Positions 43,964-53,825 of a stretch of 64,000 bases of DNA are shown in pieces. The notes under the pieces were generated by a model that saw nothing but the letters and a program-made list of their open reading frames with translations, searched no databases and was not told where the DNA came from. Made by a program: the position numbers and the translations under genes. How positions within the stretch are numbered: position 1 is the stretch's first letter; each line of letters begins with the position of its first letter. Where the stretch lies: NCBI GenBank assembly GCA_014529385.2, contig CM043946.1:36891558-36955557 (forward strand), in the 5' to 3' direction. The stretch is from Adiantum capillus-veneris. Its lineage: Eukaryota > Streptophyta > Polypodiopsida > Polypodiales > Pteridaceae.

Positions 43964-45136
43964 TGTCGTGCCATGGCACATGCATGGTGGGAACGGAAGC
44001 TAAGACCTATAATATTATGGATTTTATGTGTATAGCTTAAGTATGCATAAGTATATGCATTTTCTATTTAGCATGCAGAAAGCTAGTCAAAGTCTGATGT
44101 GTCACTCTTGTTGGGAACGGGCTTTGATCCCGTGCTTCTTTGTGAACGTCTTCTTGGAGCCATGATAAAATGAGCCCATAAAACTTACCTCCTATCTACT
44201 AGGCATCCTAGGTGTCATATGACATGTATAGCATGGCCAAAAGTGGCCTTAGTCATAGTACCCATGAGGTGTCATTCTATACCCCAAAAGTGGCCTTAGT
44301 CATAGTATACCCCATGAGGTGTCATTCTACACATAGTAGGTGCACTTTGGAGTGATTATGGACCTGGAAAAATCCCTTAGAAAAGTGGTTACGAGTTTGT
44401 TTGATGTCATCCATGATGTATATCAAGCTCTCTCTCAATTTTTTATAAAGCTACTCTTGGAGGCTTATGGCGGAAAGGAGAAGATATTTGGAGAAAAATC
44501 TAAAAGAACCTCCAGATAATTCTTAAAGAGAAAGATCTAGAAGAACCTCTAGATATTTCTTGAAGAGAAAGATCTAGAAGAACCGCTAGATATTTCTTGA
44601 TGAGAAAGATCTAGAAACTTTGAAGATAATTTCAAGATATTTTTGAAAAGGGAGACACTTGTCACACAAATCCCTTAGATATTTCTAAGAAAATATCTTC
44701 TTTAAGAGGGAACCTCACCTATAAATAGAGCCTCTTGCTCCTCACTTGGGAATCAAGAAAACCATCAAGCAATCAAGCGCTCAAGCAATCCCCATAATCA
44801 AGCCACTCTATCAAGCCATCACCCAACCTCCTAGCTATCTCTGTGAGGAAAACTCACATCTTGAGCTTGCTACTTCATGCCTCAAGCCTTCTATCTCCTC
44901 ACTTGTAATACTCACACTCTATGTAACCTTCCTTCATCAATAAAGACGCATTGTTGGTGGCTTGCAAAGGGTGTTGGAACTACTACGCATCATCTACTTC
45001 ATCAAGTTGGCTACAATACCACAAAGTCTTGAGGTGTGCTTCACTTCTTTGGCTTGAGCTTGTGTGGGTCTTTGTGTGTTGGTTGTCTCTCTTATCTCTT
45101 TCCTCCATTGTTTGACTGCTTTCTGAGCTTTCTTAG

Positions 45137-45355
45137 ATGAATAACCCCAATGGTGTAACTTTTCAACCCTGTCACTTTGTGCAACATATTAGAACTAACG
45201 TTTGTATTAGCCGTAAAATCCACTTCCAACAGAGAATTGTGTTACTCTTCGGGCCGGAAAGACTGCAAGAAATTCTTCTTTCTCCACGTCCTCTTATTTT
45301 GCCACTACTAGACTACTCTAATTCTTTCGATGTGCACATTTTTATTCTCCTCTAG
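45137..45355 (+). CDS. Leader ORF 1, intact copy (Elem2 3' LTR)
   Basis: 72-residue protein of unknown function, here inside the LTR, downstream of the TATA box and therefore in the transcribed leader. It starts MNNPNGVTFQPCHFVQHIRT; the conserved core is KIHFQQRIVLLFGPERLQEI, then SPRPLILPLLDYSNSFDV and the hydrophobic end HIFILL followed at once by TAG. The Elem4 copy (57070) has exactly the same length and aligns without gaps; Elem1 and Elem3 copies share the core. Equivalent residues are often encoded by different synonymous codons (for example across QQRI-LFG between Elem1 and Elem2), pointing to selection on the protein. No known domain, signal peptide or metal site is evident. Confidence 0.8.
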   Translation: MNNPNGVTFQPCHFVQHIRTNVCISRKIHFQQRIVLLFGPERLQEILLSPRPLILPLLDYSNSFDVHIFILL

Positions 45356-45384
45356 GGGTTGAGTCTTGCTTTCTTAATATTACT

Positions 45385-45597
45385 ATGAACCAAGAAGACT
45401 TGTATACACAGCTCATTCCTATCGCTAGGCAAAATATCTACATCTTTGTAAGCACTAAGTTACAGTTTCAAAGAACCATTCGCAGTCTATTTGGAGCACA
45501 ACGACTTGCTGCTATAAATGCATCAGTGAACCCTTTCATCTTACCTTTGATTAGATATGATCAAAACCTTGATGTTTTTATCTTTGTCTTGTTTTGA
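45385..45597 (+). CDS. Leader ORF 2, intact copy (Elem2 3' LTR)
   Basis: 70-residue protein starting MNQEDLYTQLIPIARQNIYI, 29 bases after the stop of leader ORF 1. It is a diverged paralogue of ORF 1: FVSTKLQFQRTIRSLFGAQR aligns with CISRKIHFQQRIVLLFGPER, and NPFILPLIRYDQNLDVFIFV with RPLILPLLDYSNSFDVHIFI. Both end just after the hydrophobic IF-L motif. The same pair exists in Elem1 (partly fused) and in the 5' LTR of Elem2 (broken). Function unknown. Confidence 0.8.
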   Translation: MNQEDLYTQLIPIARQNIYIFVSTKLQFQRTIRSLFGAQRLAAINASVNPFILPLIRYDQNLDVFIFVLF

Positions 45598-45768
45598 GGG
45601 TTTCACGTGTCCGTATGTGTGTGTCTGCGTGTAAGATCCCAATGGCTACACACAATGTATTTGCTACAAAGACTAAGCTCGCTTAAGTGAAAAGCTTCAC
45701 AGTCTCCCCACAAACCCTCACATCTAGAGGCCCGGCTCCTTCCTGGCAAGACCGTCAACTCTTTGACA

Positions 45769-45928
45769 GCGGTCCAGATAATGTTAGTGGACAAAGATAG
45801 AAATTAGCATCACGAAGTTCAAAATGTTCTTGCAAAGAAGCAACTATCAAAGAATAAATTATGGTATCAAACATAAGCACAAGCTTCTGTCCATGCCCTG
45901 GACCAAAAGCTGTAATGCATCTCCCCAT
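45769..45928 (-). pseudogene. MULE-type transposase, N-terminal part
   Basis: Minus-strand frame from the ATG at 45928: MGRCITAFGPGHGQKLVLMF, then IIYSLIVASLQEHFELRDAN and LCPLTLSGP, ending at the GCGG duplication where Elem2 was inserted. It continues in frame at 24941 as QVKVEATISSDGEQ. This shows that the MULE gene once ran without interruption from about 45.93 kb to 20.57 kb. No N-terminal domain is recognised in these 53 residues; upstream exons cannot be excluded. Confidence 0.7.
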
Positions 45929-46617
45929 GTGTTAATAGTGTGTTTAGCAGAAGGTAAGAATATCAAAGAGGAGTGGCATGGTTCTGATTGATACAGAGGG
46001 TGTTAATAGAATAGATTGATATCCTTAAAATTCTATCCATAACCACAAGCCGCCAGGAATATTGCACGTTCGTGTTCCCATGAACAACAATTACTATTTT
46101 ATAAAAAATATATTAGAAATAGTAATTCACTATATAATATAGTCACAACATGAATATAAAGTGCTTTAAAAACGAGCCTCCTTTTAGTTTTAAAAACACT
46201 AAAAACGAACCTGTTTTAGTTTTAAAAACACTAAAAAAGCGAGCCTGCTTTTAATTTTTTAAACATTGAAAAAACGAGCTTGCTTTTAGTTCTTTTAGTT
46301 TTGCAATTTTCAGTCAATCGAGCATATTAATACAGCCGAAATTCACCTACCTAGTTAAATGTCCCATGCACTATATTCCATGCCAAAGTTAAGGGTGTTT
46401 ACACACTGCCGAGTGTTTTTGGTTTATTAAATTCTAAGACAAGTTTTTGTGTGCTGAAAAGAGTGGTTGCCTATTGAGTTTGTTGGAGAGTGCACCAATG
46501 AAATTAAAAGGAGCTACACCACAGTACTATGGGAGATCCATAGACAGAGCATGCGACAATAGCTTAGGTTTAAAGGATGGGGGTGTGTCAGTTCATGGAT
46601 GCTCTTAGTTAATAAAA
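45929..46617. other. Flank of the MULE gene, with short repeats
   Basis: No coding domain. At about 46165-46300 a unit resembling AAAAACGAGCCTGCTTTTAG recurs four times with a spacing near 36-50 bases. The left edge would hold the promoter of the MULE gene on the minus strand, but no clear TATA box was chosen. Confidence 0.5.
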
Positions 46618-47114
46618 GGGAAAATTACCAAAATACCCCTCTAATTTGCGGGAACTCCCAAAATACCCCTCAAATTTCAAAAAGTCCAAAAAAGCCCGAA
46701 TATTTTGTCACAAATTCCTAAAATTCCCTTCAAGTTTTCCAAATTCCCAAAGTACCCCTGGTCATGAGATTAAATTTCTTGAAAGACAAAAAAAATTGTA
46801 GCTTTTCATAAGAAGACTCACTGACTATCAATACAAGATGCTAAAAATAGAGTTTAGGTATATTACATAGGATTTGGAGATGAATTTCTTCTTTATTTTT
46901 AGATATAATTGCCCTTCTTTCATAGTAATTTGTGACAAATTACATGCTAAGAACTTTAAAACGGATCTAAATTGTCAAAAAAGAATAAAAAGGTTAGAAA
47001 TTAAATCTTGAACAGTCCAATCAAAATAGATGTAAGGGTATTTTGGTAATTTTTGAAATTTGAGGGGTATTTTAGGATTTCCACAAATTAGAGGGCTATT
47101 TTGGTAATTTTCCC
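46618..47114. mobile_element. 497-bp Mutator-type MITE
   Basis: Perfect 9-base target duplication TTAATAAAA (46609-46617 and 47115-47123) flanks terminal inverted repeats that begin GGGAAAATTACCAAAATA and extend about 70 bases (through CCCCTCAAATTTCAAAAA) with few mismatches. The interior is AT-rich and non-coding. The 9-base duplication and long inverted repeats are typical of Mutator-like MITEs. Whether the MULE gene next to it could mobilise it is unknown. Confidence 0.9.
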
Positions 47115-47123
47115 TTAATAAAA

Positions 47124-47635
47124 TTGTAGTTGACGTGATTGGAAACCGGCCATCTAGAGCTGGTGGGAAAGGGGCAACCGACCATCTGGTGGTCATGGTT
47201 TGATTATGTGAAAGGGGCCTCTAGTCCCCTACTGTATTTTTTTAAAGCAAGGTAGGCCCCTAATATAGTTTTTTAACGCATCTGCTGCGCCTCTCTCTCA
47301 GGCATCTCTCAGGCGGTTTTCTACGCAATCAGTTGTTGGCAGCTTTCTTGCGCCCTTTCACGCTCTCAAGTAGTCTTTCCTTGCACCCTTTCAAGCTTTT
47401 TTGCCTGCACCCTCTTGCATTGCACCCACTGCGGCTTTCTTGCATGCCGGCCTACTGTGTTAGCTTATATTAGGTATTTTCTCAAGCCTAATCTCTTAGA
47501 CACGTTAATATTGGTCTAATGAGTTAATCTCTCAAGCCCTCAATGTTCGACAGCACAACTTGAACCAAGCTTGAGGAAGGCAGAAGGGAGTCTACCTCAG
47601 CCCGAAAAGCTCCTTCCAGGTACCTTTATAAACTT
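47124..47635. other. Unassigned sequence
   Basis: No gene seen. Contains CT/C-rich text and repeated TTGCRCCCT-like words near 47340-47430. Confidence 0.4.
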
Positions 47636-47671
47636 CCTGTAGACATCCACGCCGACGTGGATGGCTACAGG

Positions 47672-47887
47672 TAGTTTTTTGTTTTCAACGTTTTAGATCA
47701 TGTTTGCAAGGATTATGTTTTAATTAAAATTAGAAGCCATCTATAACGCTCTCTATAAAGCCTGAATTGGAGTTGAACCATGGGCTTATATAGCCCACCC
47801 ACAACCTAGAGCTTGTGATTGTCCACTGCCCTAGGAGCATGCCCTTCACAGGCCGAGAGAGATTTTGGAGGGGTAGTGCACCCCCTA

Positions 47888-47938
<51 letters not shown>

Positions 47939-48313
47939 GAGCTTAGAGACAATCTTTTGATCAAAATTAGTTGGGATACTAATATTAGTTGGGATACTAA
48001 TATCCCCATTCAAAGTAAGATACTCCATGGCCTTCCACTTGCATTCCAAAGTTGGACCTCCAACTCTTCTAGACAGTGTATAGGAGAATCATGGCGGAAA
48101 CTCAAACCCAAGTGCTTGTGTTGGGATAAGTTTCCAAGCTCTGCCAAGGTATATATGGGACCGTTGAGCAAAAAACCAGACAACTGAAAGTATGCCACGT
48201 TATGCATGTTGCCCAATTATAGAAGCAATAGGATAAACCAAATTTCTACATAAGGATTAATTTAACTTTTGTGTGGCTTTATTATCATTGTGATTCTAAG
48301 CCTAAACTACATG
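47672..48313. other. Spacer between hairpin copies 1 and 2
   Basis: No gene recognised. Holds a GA tract (47890-47936) and a tandem duplication of TTAGTTGGGATACTAATA near 47965-48003. Confidence 0.5.
47890..47936. repeat. (GA)n microsatellite
   Basis: About 47 bases of AG dinucleotides. Confidence 0.95.
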
Positions 48314-48856
48314 TAGCCATCCACGCCGGCGTGGATGGCTAGAAGGAGTTTTGAATGTGAAAACCTACCTATTTATAAGCTCTCTCTGGAAATCTTTAGA
48401 CCTGCATAGCTTCTCTTAAAACTATCTGAAGCCATCCATGCGATCGTGGATGGCTAGAAGGAGTTTCTTGCGACATGGTTTAGGGGTAGTGATTCATTCT
48501 CGCATTGAATTTAATCATGTTTTATGAAGCTCAGTAAGCTCCCTCAAGCTATTCACGCCAACATGGATGTCTAGAGGGAATTTCTCAAGATTAAATTTTA
48601 TAATTAATCATGCTTTTTTTAAAATTGTTAGCTCCCCTCTAGCAATCCACGCCGACATGGATGCTTAGGTGGAGATCAATAAGATAAAGTTTTGATTTGT
48701 TGAACTGCCTCTAGGCATCCGCGTCGACATGGACGCCTAGAGGGAATTCTAGTGAAGTAAATAAATTGTTTTGGTTTTGTTTTGCAAGTCCTTCAATTTG
48801 TGGACGAGGTTGCAGAGGGAGACGGCTTTCTTCAACTCAAGCTTCCAGTATCTAAG

Positions 48857-50252
48857 AGAGCAATGATCAAATAAGTGCAGTCTCTGTCACAGATATGACA
48901 GATGGTTTGGAGACACACGAGGAGGAGATGCAAAGTCAGGACTTGGGGCTTGGCTCCATAAATAAAGTTGATAAATCTCTTGCCCCACAAGAGGCATGTT
49001 TTCAAATAGTGCCTTATGTCGTAAGAGATGAAGTAGAAGCAGAGACTGTGACAAGGGAAGAACACAAACTTTACATGCATAGAGGACAAGATATTCTTCA
49101 ATGTACTCGCATGTTTAGTTGTTTTGATTGTCCACCAACTCCTTTATGCCGATTGATCCCTTATGCAAGGCTGAGTGGCTTATGAGATGATGTTAGTGGA
49201 TTGAAAGTTGCTTTTGCAAAGGAGGGCTACATGCAAGAAAAAGGAGATTTTATTGTTTCAGTTTGGAATTGCAAGAAGGAGGAAGGTTATGTGACAGGTA
49301 TTTCATTTCTCTGCTTTGGTCTTTCCTATTGTCTGTTTCTATGGTGTTTTTTGTTCTTCTCATAAATAGTAGTTGAGTGTGCTTTTCTGCCTATGATTAT
49401 CTTTTTTGCAGAGGACCTTCTTACTTCATGGGACCCAATATGGGTTGATATACATAAAGAGTTTGAAATTGAGCTTTCTAAAAGAACAAATATTCAAGCT
49501 CTCTCTAATAAAATGTTCTACGTTTGGGAGGGTAATCATAGAACGGTCGCTTGGATGGCTGCTATTAAAGAGAGATTCTCCATTGATCGAGAGAAACATT
49601 GTAGTGTGCTTTGTACAGTTATTGATCCTACTCGAGTGCTAGAGATAGCTCTGCTTAGTAGCTTGCAAAGAATGAAATTGTAAGCTTCATGACTTTTTAT
49701 ATATTTTAGCAGAAAATTTCTATGTTGTGTTTCTGACTTTGTATATATTGTATATGACCTTGGAATAGCATGAATATGCATGCTCTTGTAGTCACGCATC
49801 TTAGGGATGAGCTTGTCAATTGCTCCCACATTTGTGCAACAGATCATGAAGCCTATGTAACAAGGCTACCAGAAAAAGATCAAAAGTTGATTGTTGTAGT
49901 CTGTAAGAAATACTCGAAGGGTGTGGAGCCTTGGTACCCACTTACTCGTCAATACTTGGGAAAGCTCTTATACGATGTGAGTGTCTTTGGCTTGCTTTTT
50001 TGTAACGATCTCATATTTTCTTTTTGTGAAAATTACATATATTAAATTGTGTATTGAAGGATAAAATATCCAAGTAATTGAGCCAAAGAGTATGTGCTTG
50101 TTTTTTGCAAATTATTTATTTTTAAGTATGTGTTGAAGGTTAAAATGTCCAAGGAATTGAGCCAAAGAATAGAGCAAGCTAGGCACACAATGACAAATGA
50201 AGAACTTATAAAAGAGGAGGAGAAAATATTGAATGATTTCTCAAGTGCATAA
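48857..50252 (+). CDS. Four-exon gene with ParB/sulfiredoxin-like GNHR motif
   Basis: Spliced gene of unknown function. Exons: 48857 (or earlier)-49297, 49412-49679, 49769-49976 and 50139-50252. All three introns (114, 89 and 162 bp) are GT-AG and preserve the frame, and the last exon ends in TAA. Exon 1 is acidic (MTDGLETHEEEMQSQDLGLG) and has CTRMFSCFDCPPTPLC and RLIPYARLSGL, then a TGA at 49183 (CGA to TGA likely), then DDVSGLKVAFAKEGYM. Exon 2 has WVDIHKEFEIELSKRTNIQA and MFYVWEGNHRTVAWMAAIKE; the GNHR within V-(D/E)G-HR resembles the ParB/sulfiredoxin fold motif. Exon 4 is a short charged helix. The single stop may make it a pseudogene. It is the only non-transposon-like gene seen here. 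Confidence 0.65.
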
Positions 50253-50586
50253 TAAGCCCTCTTTTTGGCTTCCAAGCGACGCATTGTGCAATCCTTTCAT
50301 TTATGATTGGAGTAACATCAATGCAAATCCTTTGAACCACCTCTTCTCCCCTTTTATCTACACCTTCATATCCCATAATCTCCAAGCTCGCCATGGATAC
50401 AACACCTACAGAAACGATTCCAGCCACCTCTTGTACCCTTGCCATGGATCCAAAAATCTTGGACTTCAATGATCTCCCTTGAAGGTTAACCCTCTGTCCC
50501 CCCCCCTCTCCAAAAACATTCTTCATCTATAGCTCCTCTAAAAACCAACATGAAGCCCTCTTTCTTTAACCTCTTCCTTTTTCTAG
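50253..50586. other. 3' flank of the spliced gene
   Basis: No coding domain recognised. Ends with CTAG just before the solo LTR. Confidence 0.5.
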
Positions 50587-52182
50587 TGATACCCGTTTTT
50601 CGGCTCTCCATAATTGCCATAGTAAGTTACTCCACCCTACCAAATTCACCCAAACGCTATGGCTATCCCTACCATTTCACTATACATAGGCGTGTGTGAG
50701 TTAGGGGGCTTTTCTCATATCTTCTAAAAAACCCTCAGCTAGCTAGTCACTGTGCTAGGTGAGCCAAAAAAAATAAAATAAATAAAAAAATAAAAGTATA
50801 TTATGGCCTCTTTGTGTGTAAATATTTCATTGTATATATGGCCTAAATATAGGGATTTTTTATAATTATTTTGGTATTTTATTTAAATATTTCTACTTAG
50901 GTGTGTGTTTTATTAAACCTATGTACACCTTCTTTCATCCTCTTACACCATAATTATATTTTTTGCCAATATGTACATACTCTAACCTCATATTTTTCCT
51001 TTATACAAATCACTCCCACATTTTCACCCTCACCCTCGTAAAAACAAAAAATTGATTTCTACTCATTGGTTACTTTTATTATATTATTTACTTGCATACC
51101 TTTTTCTCTTTCACCCAAAATAATTCAAGGAGGGACCATATCATATGATTCCAATATCTTTCCATATCCATAACTCCTCCATATTTTTATTATTATTTTT
51201 ACTCATTATTCTAACACCATGAAGTCCATGAATAGTCCATACACTAGTCCCACCATGTATATATTTCTTATTTCACCAATAATCCTCCTCCATGCATGGG
51301 TCAAGGGCAACTTGAATGCTTTGTATTATAATATGACAAAGGAGGGGCTCACTCTTGGATGCATTGTACAAATTCAACAAAGGAGGGGGCCACTAAAAGA
51401 CTTTTGCAGGCATAAAAAACATGCTTTTTGGTGAGAATTTTGGCACCTATCTCCACTCCGAATTTGGAGCGGTGGTCAAAAGAGAAAATGTAGCCCACGC
51501 TCTGAAAAATCACCTCAAATTGTTTCATGATTTTTAGAGCTACCAGAGGAGAGCTATGATTTTTTGAGTGGACCACAGTCTGCCCACTTTTCTCACAAGT
51601 AGCCCTTAGTCTTCTCTCACCCTTTCACACACCTACTCACTCTTACACATCCCTCCCTCTCCTTCCCTCACTCAAACCTGCAATTTCCATGGCTTCTCCC
51701 ACCCTCTTCACCATTACCCTTCTCTCTCATCCCTATAGTTCTTTTATGAACCTCTACATACATACACCCTCTCCATGTCTCTCTCTATTTCTTCTATGTT
51801 ACAATTTCATTTACCTCTCCTAAAATATCTAAAATTCAGCATCTTAACCATGATAACTTTTGCAAATTTAGGATTTTTCATCAACAAATCCTCTTTTCAT
51901 CATGGTGGTCAACCGTGGCGGCGGCGTAAAGAAGCGAAGAAGAAGAAGAATACCAACGGTCATTTTTTCCACAATCTGCACAAGGGTGAGTTCAAGCTTC
52001 TTCAAAGCTTCACCATCTCAATGATTCTCTTTTAATTCACCCCTCTTCCTTCATCAAATCAACTCACTCTACCCATTGTAAATGTAACATTAACTTTCTA
52101 GTGATTACTAACGACTAACATACTAACACAAAATAGCATTGACCTAACCATAAAAGACACCTCACCTCAAGACATGTATACT

Positions 52183-52184
<2 letters not shown>

Positions 52185-52225
<41 letters not shown>

Positions 52226-52226
52226 C
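52185..52226. repeat. (CT)n microsatellite
   Basis: About 42 bases of CT with one interruption, in the solo LTR. Confidence 0.93.
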
Positions 52227-52406
52227 CCTTCTTTAAAACTTACTTTCACCTTATCTACCATCAATAATGCTTTCTTTTGAGCCCACACCCATGACTCAAG
52301 CAGACAAAGAAGGCCCGCAATGTTTTGATATTCAAAAAAATCATAATCCTGATTTGTTAGCTTGTAAATTAGGATTTCCAATAATCTTAATGAGGGGTCT
52401 CCAACC

Positions 52407-52414
52407 TATAAATA
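52407..52414 (+). promoter_or_regulatory. TATA box of the solo LTR
   Basis: TATAAATA after CCAACC, equivalent to 10808 in Elem1. A solo LTR can still act as a promoter (inference). Confidence 0.55.
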
Positions 52415-53309
52415 GGCCCCTCTCCTTCTTGTAAAACAACCTCCAACATCTCACAACGCACCCCAACACTCTATGCGTGAGGAGAGACTTAGGTGTAGCA
52501 ACCACTTGTGAGCTTCACTCTTGGTGTGAGAGAAGCCTTCAAGCTACACATTGCAAGTGAGAGAGCGTGAGTTCCACAAATCTCAAAACCACTATTGTAT
52601 ATGCTCCTTCATCATCAATAAATTGAGGTTTGGTGCATCAAAGGCGTGATTCGACGGTCAAATCTTCGTCCTTCCATTTGTGCAATACGGTTTGGTGAAT
52701 TCAAGGTGACTTGTGTGTTTTGAGTTTTTATCGGTTGATCTTGATTTTAGAAAGTGTTTTAGTGTGTTTTTCATTGCCAGTTTTTTGTCCATTGTAAGAG
52801 GGTATTGTGGTGAGAGGTCTCCCACACCCTAAGACAGTGTGTGTGTGTGTTTTGGCAATGTTTAGCAATCACTAAGCATTGAGTGAGTTTTATACAAGTT
52901 CTATGATAGCATCATAACGAACCATCTCCATTTGCAAGTCACAAATAAGGTATTACGCAAGATCCTTTCCTCTCTCTCTTCCCTTTGCTCTAGCTCTCTC
53001 TGGTCCAGTTTGTGTGTGTCTTGGTGTGAGGTTGTTTGTGTGTGTTGTGTGGTGCATCTTCTTGGTTGTGCCAAAATCTCTCTTGCGTCCTAGTTCGCAT
53101 ACCATAACTAGGTGGTGCCCCTATCTTGTTTGTGTTTGGCTGTGGGTTTGTTGTTGTGTTGTGCTTGTGGTTGCCCCAGCCGCAATTGAGCAGCACGGGA
53201 GCCTTGAGGGGTGTTTAGAGGTCGCCTCTCTTGTTGCCCGCCCCGGGCCGCCTCACTAGCAATGTCAAAATCAAACTCTTCCTCTTTATAGCCATGTCTC
53301 TATCTCTCT

Positions 53310-53312
<3 letters not shown>

Positions 53313-53353
<41 letters not shown>

Positions 53354-53376
53354 GTGTGTGTGTGTGTGTGTGTGTA
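53313..53376. repeat. (CT)n-(TG)n compound microsatellite
   Basis: A CT tract (about 53313-53352) followed by a short TG tract, outside the solo LTR. Confidence 0.93.
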
Positions 53377-53423
53377 GCCATGCCAAAATCTTCTACTCAT
53401 AGCCATGCACAACACTAGAGTCT

Positions 53424-53825
53424 CTAATGATGAGTGGGTATTGTAAGTGTTCCAACAAAGGTTCTTGGATCTTCATGCACCCTCCATTTTTTTAGATCAC
53501 CTCTATTCCATGATATAGAATCCATATCTACATTACTTCTCATGTCTCTCTTAAAGACAAAGAACATTATATATGTCCCATCCACACAACAACACAATTG
53601 TGATGGTTCACCAATGTGGTCCTTTGGGTGAAAGGTTTCCTCTATCCTAACAGTTATATCATGAATGGGTATCCAACATTCAAAATCCTCCCTATATTCT
53701 TGCAATATGTGGGTATAAGGGAGGTCTCCTTGGCTACTACATGCGATTTTTAGATATTTGAAATCATAGTGTGTAATGGTGGATACATCAACATCAACAT
53801 CACCTTCTATTTCATAACAGTACAT
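53424..53825 (-). CDS. Hypothetical 133-residue ORF
   Basis: Uninterrupted minus-strand frame starting MYCYEIEGDVDVDVSTITHY, with WIPIHDITVRIEETFHPKDH, then PSQLCCCVDGTYIMFFVFKR and NRGDLKKWRVHEDPRT. The VDG--Y---V--R pattern and W near the end loosely recall a beta-propeller blade of the kind in F-box-associated proteins, but I do not recognise the family. Being open in a region full of broken frames, it may be a fragment of a real gene. No neighbouring exon was found. Confidence 0.35.
   Translation of the reverse strand: MYCYEIEGDVDVDVSTITHYDFKYLKIACSSQGDLPYTHILQEYREDFECWIPIHDITVRIEETFHPKDHIGEPSQLCCCVDGTYIMFFVFKRDMRSNVDMDSISWNRGDLKKWRVHEDPRTFVGTLTIPTHH

Larger units (their letters stand above)
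24942..45768 (+). mobile_element. Elem2: Ty3/gypsy LTR retrotransposon, hosting Elem3
   Basis: LTRs at 24942-26705 and 43964-45768 start TGTCGTGCC and end TTGACA. The whole is flanked by GCGG (24938-24941 and 45769-45772). Removing it with one GCGG rejoins the MULE frame: minus-strand TCTGGACCGC then AAGTCAAG reads SGPQVKV. Internal order: PBS, gag (26775 onward), Elem3 insertion at 27847, rest of gag, protease, RT, RNase H, integrase, polypurine tract. The LTRs differ at roughly 8% of the first 190 bases by eye, clearly more than the Elem3 LTRs, consistent with Elem2 being older. Confidence 0.92.
43964..45768 (+). repeat. Elem2 3' LTR
   Basis: 1,805 bp, with the 37-bp tandem array (44491-44627), TATA box (44720), polyadenylation-like AATAAAG near 44939 and two intact leader ORFs. 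A local duplication of the CCCATGAGGTGTCATTCTA segment at about 44250-44310 explains most of the extra length relative to the 5' LTR. Confidence 0.92.
47636..48744. repeat. Family of six dispersed hairpin repeats
   Basis: An imperfect palindrome around CCATCCACGCCG-CGTGGATGG occurs at about 47636, 48314, 48430, 48541, 48632 and 48711. The copy at 48314-48341 is a perfect 28-base palindrome (arm TAGCCATCCACGCC). In the first copy the outer arms are CCTGTAG/CTACAGG; in the last they are CCTCTAGG/CCTAGAGG, so both sides changed together. Copies 3 to 6 are spaced 80-120 bases and share AGGGAATTTCTC-like flanks, as in a decayed tandem array. Confidence 0.8.
50587..53255 (+). repeat. Solo LTR of the Elem1 family
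   Basis: 2,669 bp from TGATACCCGTTTTTCGG to CCGCCTCA, flanked on both sides by CTAG (50583-50586 and 53256-53259). It aligns with both outer parts of the Elem1 LTR. No PBS follows its end and no polypurine tract precedes it, so it is a solo LTR left by LTR-LTR recombination. A TATA box is at 52407, a CT tract at 52185-52226, and GGTGGTGCCCC at about 53112. Confidence 0.88.

Noticed and set aside
47636-48744. CRISPR-like array
   Set aside because: The repeats are palindromic, divergent, unevenly spaced and lie in plant nuclear DNA; spacers are also similar to each other.
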